A stretch of DNA of 64,000 nucleotides, taken from Elysia chlorotica. Taxonomy: Eukaryota > Mollusca > Gastropoda > Plakobranchidae. A program made the position numbers and the translations under genes. The notes under the pieces were generated by a model. That model made no database searches, was not told where the DNA came from, and saw only the letters and a program-made list of their open reading frames with translations. The stretch lies in assembly GCA_003991915.1 (NCBI GenBank), contig RQTK01000107.1:676622-740621 (forward strand). Direction: 5' to 3'. Position 1 is the first letter of the stretch. Each line of letters starts with the position of its first letter. Below, one piece after another: positions 57,213 to 64,000 of this stretch.

Positions 57213-58442
57213 GATCAAAACAAAAGCACCCACATACTCCCAAAAAAGGAAGGGAAAAATGCTTTTTTTTTAAAGTTATGATTAAGCATACAAGTGTTTA
57301 GGTCAATATTGATAGCTGAACTAAATAAGCTTGACCATCAATTAGGTTTGCAGTGACTAACCGCGCTAAAAATCTGTATTTGCTTTCTCAAAAGTTGGCA
57401 GCTATGTAAAAGGCTTGTATGTTTGTATGAGTGAGTAGTTATCGATCAGTCAGAGAGTCTGAGCGCGTTTGTTACTACTATTATTAGAGAAGTTGAAGTG
57501 AAGCTGTTTTGTTACAGTTACGGATTGCTATTGTAGTTGTGGAATTGATCACAGATTGTTATTGCAGTTGTGGATTTGATTGCCGTCGAGATTTCGTTGT
57601 AACATTTTCACTACCCTAGACATGTTTATAGTTAATAAAGTTATTCTTCAATATCTCTACAAGAAGGAGTTGACTTTATTATTTGTGTTGAGCCAGTGGA
57701 TGTTGGATCATTGTCTGAAGCCCCGTTACAATATATAATTTTATAACTGATAGCTTGGCTCTACAACAGAGACTGTGCATCACCCCAACAATCTACGTTA
57801 CACTGGCTCAAACAAATAATAAAGTCAACTCCTTCTTGTAGAAATATTGAAGAATAACTTTATTTTTAACATCTGATGTTACATTGGAAGTGTGTCTTAA
57901 GCTACAAGTAACATCAGACGCTAAATTTCTTAAAATAAATAATTTTTATACCTGCGTTTTATATATATTATAGATTTAGGTTAATTAATGAGATTTTTGG
58001 CAATTAATATATGTGATATGTCACAGATGCTCATCCAGGTTATCATAAATGAGACGCTGTACTATGTTCCCAACTACAAAAAAACATTTACTGAAGTCCT
58101 AATCTTCATGCTAGAAAGTAGAAACTATTAAAAATTAATTTACACAGATTTAAACTTCAGACCTTCCTCTTTGCTCATTTACATAATTACATCCTTGAAC
58201 TTGAAGCAATTTCTAAGTAATTAGGTATTAGATAATAATGTGCGATACATACCACTGTTTTTATCAACTAAATGTTGTTTTACACAGGCAAGAGCATGCA
58301 GAGGAGCTCCATCTCACCCAGACAGAGCAGGGAGAGGAGCGAGAACACAAAAGGCAAAGACAACCCGTGTCGTTTCAAAGGACGCGCCTCGTGGCGAAAA
58401 ATGTTAAAAAGTATAGTTCTGAGATCCTCAGTTATTCATTAA
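47369..58442 (+). CDS. Seven-transmembrane protein of unrecognised family, 11 exons
   Basis: Exons: 47369-47505, 48737-48874, 49697-49837, 50612-50709, 51416-51557, 52098-52162, 52620-52654, 54004-54048, 54327-54431, 54748-54984 and 58288/58293-58442. All phases agree, giving 381 codons plus 39 or 49 from the last exon. Hydrophobic segments in order: SILASLAIFTSLMCVY, YVIFYTAALECATG, YMKLLQVLIMCHYYITLA, FLCLAVLYFTIVTTMG, WIALSGAEVVVVQLFAIS, IVIVFELSAWGTFFYDMV, LLLPIWVMLFVLQP. The N-terminus of about 45 residues has an N-Q-T sequon and no obvious signal peptide. The acidic/Ser tail contains FFGEDLTYKHLYQPDD. The GPCR DRY and NPxxY motifs are absent. TPRA1-like or another orphan 7TM family is possible but unproven. 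The first ATG follows a splice acceptor by eight bases, so an upstream coding exon is not excluded. Confidence 0.8.
47778..48669. mobile_element. Pogo/Tigger-type MITE, 892 bp
   Basis: Flanked by TA (47776-47777 and 48670-48671). Ends CAGTGGACCTTGGATATA and, in complement, CAGTGGACCTTGTATATA. It sits in the first intron of the 7TM gene. No transposase frame. Confidence 0.75.
49697..49837 (+). CDS. 7TM gene exon 3, with part of it duplicated
   Basis: Encodes GLHWIFWNVSQLDFLLQYMK, LLQVLIMCHYYITLAIRALR, RETLADR. Acceptor TTCTAG, donor AG|GTGAGA. The last 64 nt and the donor are repeated 99 bp downstream (donor at 49936/49937). Using the second donor would run into TGA directly after GACAGG. Confidence 0.85.
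49774..49974. repeat. 99-bp tandem duplication across an exon-intron boundary
   Basis: CATGTGTCACTACTATATCA to CTTACCCATGGGCAT occurs twice in tandem with a single G/A difference near the start. Each copy contains the exon 3 end and its GTGAGA donor. Confidence 0.95.
50330..50532 (+). repeat. SINE copy
   Basis: B-box-like GTGGTTCAAGCCTA, then GGTAGCACATAGAATTGTCA, GTCCTGGGGGCCATCCACAA and GACGTTAAAACCTATTCAAA, matching the family body and end. Confidence 0.6.
51735..52020 (-). pseudogene. LINE reverse-transcriptase C-terminal remnant
   Basis: On the minus strand broken frames read MLRVPWTAYRQND, LLNTIKERKLK, DILEAKLGAKRRQTR. This matches the layout of the RT tail of CR1/jockey-like LINEs (RMLR.SW.D..., TI..R.L...GH, EG...GKR.RGRQ). 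In-frame stops and no core RT motifs. It sits antisense in a 7TM intron. Confidence 0.6.
54748..54984 (+). CDS. 7TM gene exon 10: cytoplasmic-type tail
   Basis: 79 codons, phase 0: TYGSFFGEDLTYKHLYQPDD, NFVYSSSSTSPDGSPCMYDA, CLPYTYINAAMKPSGPSGLQ, TIEEENLEDSPSVVKKTSE. Hydrophilic, Ser/Tyr/Glu-rich, likely a regulated tail. Acceptor TTTCTCAG, donor GAG|GTAAAG. Confidence 0.85.
56140..56230. repeat. 26-bp repeat, three and a half copies
   Basis: GGGCTAGGCAAATTTCGTAT plus TTTGTA in tandem, inside the 1.7-kb TIR element. Confidence 0.92.
56935..57060 (+). repeat. SINE-like tRNA head
   Basis: GGCTCAAGTGTCAGAGCGTC and TTGAGGCCGACGGTTGGGC, followed by CCTACTGGTTACTTCAGTCA; similar to heads of the dispersed SINE family but diverged. 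Confidence 0.35.
57183..57212. repeat. Poly(A) tract
   Basis: Nearly pure A run, possibly the tail of the retroposon fragment upstream. Confidence 0.9.
57634..57864. repeat. ~64-bp inverted repeat with ~100-bp loop
   Basis: 57634-57698 (AATAAAGTTATTCTTCAATA ... GTTGAGCCAGTG) and 57801-57864 (CACTGGCTCAAACAAATAAT ... AATAACTTTATT) are near-perfect complements. They may be the facing ends of two LTR- or TIR-like copies. Confidence 0.85.
58288..58442 (+). CDS. 7TM gene last exon, two possible acceptors
   Basis: Exon 10 ends in phase 0. With CAG at 58285-58287 the tail reads ARACRGAPSHPDRAGRGART and stops at 58405-58407. With the AG five bases later (58291-58292) it reads SMQRSSISPRQSRERSENTK, GKDNPCRFKGRASWRKML and stops at 58440-58442. 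The second looks more like a real Ser/Arg tail, but the first AG is normally preferred. Confidence 0.55.
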
Positions 58443-61400
58443 GATCTACAGACACAGATTCATTGTCTTGCCACATAGAATCTAATTTACTAGATAGGTT
58501 AAAGTGTAGCTCTTGCATAAATGAATTCAATGAGAAACTCCTTGCAAGATTTTTTTTATTTTCTAGTTTTTTGTTTAGGTGCTTTTTGAAAATAGAACGA
58601 CTTCCTTGCCTATAGCTGAAAGTCTTATTGTCAAAGTACTTTGAGAAATTATTCAATTAAATCTCACTTATTACCTGTAGGTTTCCGTAGACATGGGTTC
58701 CCTGAAAACTGACAATAGTTTAATTTTTTTTTATTGCAAACCAAGGATCTCTGTTTGCTCCTCAGCGCTTAAGATGGTTTGATAAAAACAAACATCTTGG
58801 GGACCGGTTAAATTTTTTTTTTAATCAAAGTTTATAGCTTACAGTTACTTCAAGGTAAAAAAAAAAGGGATTGCTGTCTCAGAAATAGTATGTATGAGGA
58901 TGAAGTTCATCTAAAACAGGATTTACCTAGAGCGTATTCAACTGGGTTTTTATTTATACAACATAGTACAAAAATATTTGATCAAACAATACCTGAGGAT
59001 AACTTTCATAGTGTCAATGTATTTCTAGTTTTAAATACTAAATTAATTAATTCATGACAATGTCAAGATGTCTATCGTCTTAGTGCCAAGGGAACGAAGT
59101 TGAGACCTTCAATGAAAACCAGCTGTTTTCTCGAAGGTTACCTAATAACTTGAATAAGCTCTTCAGGTCTGCCTATCAATTGTAGAAGTTCACACGTGCT
59201 GAAATATGCTCTTTATGTGTGTCTGACAATTTATTTGTCATGGAAATTTAATCTGTGGAAAAATAAGTTTTATATAGAAAATATGTTGTTTTTTGGATCA
59301 TGACAGCTTTGAGCAATTGATCTGTAGGCATTACCTCTGCCCTTTCACCGAAAGAAATAACTTTGTGTAAATATTATAAATAATCCTGTAAAGCTGTTTC
59401 GTGTGCCTGTTGTGAAAGTAATGCTATGGTTCTCATGCCGTGTTTATCTTTGTCTGTGCTGTGGCAAACTGCGTCACATAGCTGTGGACAAAAACCTAAT
59501 CATGATTTACTGCAATAGCATTCATTTGCAATTTGATATCGCATTCCTTGCAAATACTTCTCAATTTTTCACATTAATTCTAGAATAAGAATAAGAAAGA
59601 TAAATGAAAAGAAATACTGCAATGATATACATTTTGTTTGAGGTATTATGAGGCTTTAAAGTTTAATGCCCTGTGTCGAAGGAGCAATTGATATCTTTTC
59701 ATTGTAGTGACAGATTGATGTGGTGTCTTTAATTCTTTTTTTTTTATATGAAAAAAAAGAGCAACCAAGCGAATTTAAACATATCTTTACACCAAATGTG
59801 CAACATTCCTTAAAATGTATTTTACACTTTCTTTTTCTTTTTTTTTCCCTTTTATACTCACGTTTGTTTTCGTGGAATGAAAAGGAAGTTTGATTTAAAC
59901 TTATGAAATTAACAGTTTTTCTTTCTTTTCTTTTTTTTCAATAATTATAAAGAGTGCAATATTTTGCTTTGTTTTGTTTTATTTTTAAATTTAATTTACA
60001 CAATGTTTTTACATTTCTGTGCAATATATTTAATATTTTATATTACATGAAATAAATTATAATAATAAAGCATCAATAGGTGCTAGTAGAGCATAAGCGA
60101 ATGAAAACAAGTAAATACCAGATTTATTATTGAATTTTTTTTTTTTTTTGTTGTATGTTGGTTTTTCATCAACAAATTGAAAAACTGGTGGTGCACATTA
60201 CACCGCCTATTAGAGATGGGTTTTTTTTTCAAAAAGCACATGGTGTAACTGTAAGTTACATATTTCTTTGTTAATAAATCATAGCTATCACTTGCCATCC
60301 TTATTTCTGCGCTGTGAACTGGATGTTTTGTATGACTTGCTAATTTATTTTTTATTTGAACTACGTCAATGAAAATATGTAGTTGTCTATCTGCTTTCTG
60401 GTTGCATATTTGATAAGAATGTGTGAGATCATGATTGCTGCTTAGTGCTGTGAGGGTAACTAAGAATGCCCAATATATTTGTTAACCTTGCTCATTATCA
60501 TTCTCTTTCTGGTTACAAGTAATAAAATTGTCACCTTCCCTACATGTTGTCAGTACAAATAACACATTACTTTATTACATTTGTTGTAGAGCCTTTGTTT
60601 ACAAATGGGAGCTACAAGTTTGGTCAAAATTTATTTTTTGGATTTCAACACCAATTGATTGAGCTGGTGTTGGTATAATGTCATCTGCAGGAGTCCTGGT
60701 TTCCTGCACTGTCTTGAGTGTGATACAGTAAAATTGGGCCTAGTCGCTGTATTTATAGGGTCATTTTTTTGTCACCTGGGACTAGGATAGGGCTTCTCTC
60801 CTTATACAAGAAGTAAATTTTCTGCTGCAATGCTGTTGTTGTATTTTTCAGAAGAGGATTATTTGGTCTGATTCACTTTGGATTAAACTTATGATGAATT
60901 TGTGGCACCATATTTTTTTTGTTAATTTATGTGAATTGTTTGCTTTCATCCTTCATCATTCCTTGATCCATATTTGGAAAAGTCTTTGTTTTGGTGGTTA
61001 TAATAAATTTTACGTAGGGATAACCTTTTTTTAGTCATATGTTTAACCACTCCATCATATGAATCTCTCTAAGAAATGAAAACAAAAAATTATATTGCGT
61101 GTATATATCCTGATATTGTCATGTTTTTATGATAACAGTTACTTAAATATTTCTCTAGCATCTTAATGTGAACCTTATTACAATCTTGTGCACTCATAAT
61201 CTCTTTATTCTAAGAGGATGGATATGGAATATCGAAAAGTTCCATTATACACCGGTATAATACCTCTACACTCATGTTCATGGTACTTGATTCTGTAGAA
61301 CTATAGGTATGTAACAGATTTTTTTACTGTGGTTTCCAGATAACCCAATATTTAGTTGATTCAGATCTTATCCTACCAACAAATGGCTTGAGACCTCTAC

Positions 61401-61895
61401 TTTTTTTTTATTATCAGCCCAATTCTGTATACTAGCGGGTTGGCCTAATTACCTGTTGCCCCATTGTGTGCGGCCAGTAGGTTCACACAGTAAGGGGAAG
61501 GATGATTTACGAGAGCTGCCACTGCCCACTGGTGTTTTTTAGGGGAGCGCCCGCTATCGCCTGCTAAGAAATGAGTTTGGCATACACCTTTTGTGTGCAG
61601 ATTAGCGGCTATAAATGATTTTCCTTTGGACAAAGAAGATTTAGACATCGCCAATGAAGAGTTCTACTTTCTACTGCCGTTTTCAGCTTTAGAAAACAAC
61701 AGTTACGATTTTTACAAAAACACCGATCTGCTATTTACTATTCCGGCAGAAGTAAACACAATTGAGATTAGATTTGCTCGGCATATACATTGAAAGAACT
61801 GAATAAACATTTGAAACGTTGTTGCCTCGCAAACAAACAAGTTTCTTTCGATAGATAGAAGCCAACTTTCATTTTCAGTTTACAGCTGGCGAAAT
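58443..61895. other. Likely long 3' UTR, then intergenic DNA
   Basis: AT-rich with no supported coding exon. AATAAA-type signals occur near 60050-60070, so the 7TM 3' UTR could be about 1.6 kb. 60650-60735 holds a SINE-like fragment. A 60-codon stretch at 61605-61793 after TGTGTGCAG reads like protein (PLDKEDLDIANEEFYFLLPF), but I recognise no family or partner exon. Confidence 0.4.
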
Positions 61896-61992
61896 ATAAG
61901 TCTAGATAGCGATTTTAGCATACTGAGTAAGCTGAGCGAGAAAATGAAGGCCTATTTCAAGATGATCAAAATCGCTATCTAGACCTATATTT
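61892..61992. repeat. 25-bp stem hairpin
   Basis: AAATATAAGTCTAGATAGCG plus ATTTT at 61892-61916 pairs with 61968-61992 at 24 of 25 positions around a 51-nt loop. It lies exactly where the mariner copy is truncated. Confidence 0.9.
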
Positions 61993-62674
61993 CAAGTCTC
62001 ATCCATGGTTACAATTTTCTGAAAGAACAAGTCGTCATTTGCTTCTAACCGAAGAAGATGTTTGCAACAATCAGCCCTCTCTTTCTTCTGATCAGCGGTC
62101 AATAACCTTGGTACCCATCGAGCTGAGACCGTGTTCAGATTGAGGTGATCATGAAGAATCTTTTCAACTGAACCTACGCTGATCCTGGTTTCACTTGCTA
62201 ACTGTTTGACTGTTATTCGCCTGTCCTGCTTTACTAGTCCCTCCACAGTGGACACGTTTTTCTCAGTCACAACAGATGTTGGCCGGCCTTCGCGAGGCTC
62301 ATCCATCACTGACAAAAAGCCAGATTTGAACTTTCTCACCCAATGAGTCACCGTACTGTAGTTAGGGCACTTTTCAGCATAAACTTCTACCATCTGTTGA
62401 TGAATTTCCGTGGGGGTTTGTCCTTTTAAGTGAAGGAATTAGATGACAGAGCGATATTCAACGGCCTCCATGGCAGACAATTTGTAAACAACAAATGACA
62501 ACTTCCTAGGGGTTGTTTTACTTGATGCGCTAAAAGGTGCAGAAAAAAAATTCCGATTTTCCCCAAATTTTGCATGCCGTGTTCAACATAGATGATCTAG
62601 CTACCCACAAAATTTCTTTACTCTAGTACAACTGCTTCAAGGTCAAGCTAAGGACATAATGAACACCCCTCGTA
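61993..62674 (-). pseudogene. Truncated mariner-type transposase
   Basis: Minus-strand frame: MVEVYAEKCPNYSTVTHWVR, KFKSGFLSVMDEPREGRPTS, ITVKQLASETRISVGSVEKI, ending VTMDET. It has the paired HTH region of mariner (SETMAR-like) transposases and stops right after the first catalytic Asp of the DD34D triad. Upstream the frame MEAVEYRSVI is cut by TAA at about 62441-62443. The outer end carries a mariner-like terminus (TACGAGGGGTGTTCATTATG on the minus strand, 62674 downward). Inactive. Confidence 0.8.
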
Positions 62675-64000
62675 ATGCAAACATTCTGAAACTTATGGAT
62701 GGAAGTTATAATAATTATTAGCGCTTCAATAAATTAGCTGCTGATGCTGGATGTTAGCAAAGAAGCTGACTAACCAATATCTTCATTAAACAAGGTGAGT
62801 GATTTCGGTGTGCACATATCCTTTGTAATATAATGTTATAATATCCTTTATGTTGTAAAATATTACAAAGTAAGCCTTTTGACATTTTATATTGATGTTA
62901 ATAAAATGCCTATTTTGAAAGAGTATATCGTCACAATTGTGTGGCAGTTGTACTTGTAGGCGTTTTATTTTGTTGCCAACCATCACAATGTGAGTTTATA
63001 ACCTTGGGCATTAACAGCTTAAATATGGTGACCATGCTTTCATTAAAACTTAGCATAATACCAAGCTGTTCTAACTTATAAGGCTATGGGTGTAAGTGCA
63101 ATGACAATGGTCTTTATTACGAACTAATACCAGTACTTAACTATTGAATATTTTACATTTTTAAGTGGTTCATATCCCAAAGCTCTCTTTCCTCCCTTCT
63201 GGTATTAAATATCAGTCTTCTTAAACTCCTACAGTGGTATTTTTTATCTTTTCTCTTTTTTTCTGATAAGTGATATTGACTACATTGCAGTGGAAACCTT
63301 GTACATTGCAATTTGAATTACTTGAGATCGGATTAAAATTTGAAATAGCTTGCAATGCAATTGGATCAAAAGTTAAAATAAGAGGATTCAAATTACTTCA
63401 AAATTGTTTAGTTTTTTTAATACTGTGCAAATTTGCAATCTGCCTAAGATAAACCACTTGGGGACAGCCTAAATGTTATCTTGAGTGTATATTAAACAGT
63501 GACTGTAAAGTGAAAAAAAGGAATTGGTATTGGTCCCATTGGTGCCTCTAAAATAGTTTATTTTATACAGGCTTTATCTTGAACGGATTCCACCGTGTAA
63601 ACAACAGCTACTAACCTTATTGAGATTTTATTCTAACACAGCCAAAGAGAAAAAGCTTATCCTGTCCAGTTTCAAAATTCAGTTTGTGAAGAATTTGAAT
63701 TGTCAGACATCATTGTTTCTTAACTTTTCCTCTGTACATTGTATTTTTCTCTTATTCTTGAAATGAAATTTTGATATTTCCAGTTTTCTACAAAGATCAG
63801 TTGACTCACTTGGATCTGCTAATTTATTTCTCGAATTTTTTTTTTTTAAACAACAGTAATTGTCTTCAGAAAGTCTTTTTTTTAATGTTACTGTTTCTGA
63901 AGTTTCTTAAATAAATAAAATCAAATAAGCCTCTACTTATATTTTTTTAATTTTCTTCTTTCGTTAATTATACAAAAATTATGTACTTAAGGAATGCGAT
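62675..64000. other. AT-rich DNA, nothing recognised
   Basis: No exon, RNA gene or intact repeat that I can support; homopolymer T runs near 63840 and 63880. Confidence 0.4.

Larger units (their letters stand above)
55686..57406. mobile_element. TIR element of 1721 bp with 6-bp target duplication
   Basis: Perfect 13-bp terminal inverted repeats CATAGCTGCCAAC, flanked by TAAAAG on both sides (55680-55685 and 57407-57412). No transposase frame longer than about 85 codons. It contains a 26-bp triplication at 56140-56230 and a SINE-like head at about 56935. It lies in the last intron of the 7TM gene. I cannot assign a superfamily from a 6-bp duplication alone. Confidence 0.75.

Noticed and set aside
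58238..58615. 125-codon frame over the last 7TM exon
   Set aside because: It would need phase-2 entry, but exon 10 ends in phase 0; two other frames fit the upstream exon.
61593..61793. 66-codon frame PLDKEDLDIANEEFYFLLPF...
   Set aside because: It looks protein-like and follows an AG, but I found no family, partner exon or downstream signal; left as a remark only.

Overview
This looks like invertebrate animal DNA, most likely a mollusc (probably a gastropod). It is AT-rich and intron-dense, with tRNA-derived SINEs, a degenerate LINE tail, mariner/pogo/piggyBac-type DNA elements and many micro- and minisatellites. I see no bacterial operons, ribosome-binding sites or CRISPR arrays. The species assignment is inference. 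The gene calls rest on in-frame exon chains that I joined by splice phase.

Three genes can be built. (1) About 56-28157, plus strand: the 3' two thirds of a type IV diacylglycerol kinase (DGK zeta/iota class). It has the basic MARCKS-like segment, the split kinase domain (GGDGT, GTGNDLA), a Ser/Pro linker, ankyrin repeats and a 17-codon final exon ending in the PDZ ligand ETAV. The C1 domains must lie upstream of the window. Three consecutive exons are tandemly duplicated (12.0-13.3 and 13.36-14.66 kb). One conserved catalytic exon expected between 2076 and 3900 is absent, and a 25-bp minisatellite lies in that interval. A small set of candidate alternative exons lies at 16.0-18.3 kb. (2) 33111-37422, minus strand: a four-exon Tctex1-domain (DYNLT-type) dynein light chain, 212 aa. 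Its last exon is duplicated. The copy nearer the third coding exon carries a 1-nt insertion. Both copies run into a 40-bp minisatellite whose unit contains the last codons and stop codon of the gene. (3) 47369-58442, plus strand: an 11-exon seven-transmembrane protein of a family I do not recognise, about 420-430 aa.

The intervening DNA is mostly mobile or repetitive. 28.2-33.1 kb holds a LINE 3' tail, trinucleotide tracts and a CT tract. 37.8-40.2 kb is a large foldback structure. 40.9-46.7 kb holds a direct duplication, a (CT)n tract and two opposed copies of a piggyBac-like MITE; a third copy lies in the DGK gene at 24.1-25.1 kb. Introns of the 7TM gene contain a pogo-like MITE, a LINE remnant and a 1.7-kb TIR element with 6-bp target duplications. 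61.9-62.7 kb holds a truncated mariner transposase.

The genes do not form an evident functional unit. DGK acts in lipid second-messenger control, Tctex1 in dynein transport, and the 7TM protein in a membrane. The most striking pattern is that minisatellites repeatedly arise at, or abut, gene-functional sites: a stop codon, a 3' splice site and the edge of a lost exon.
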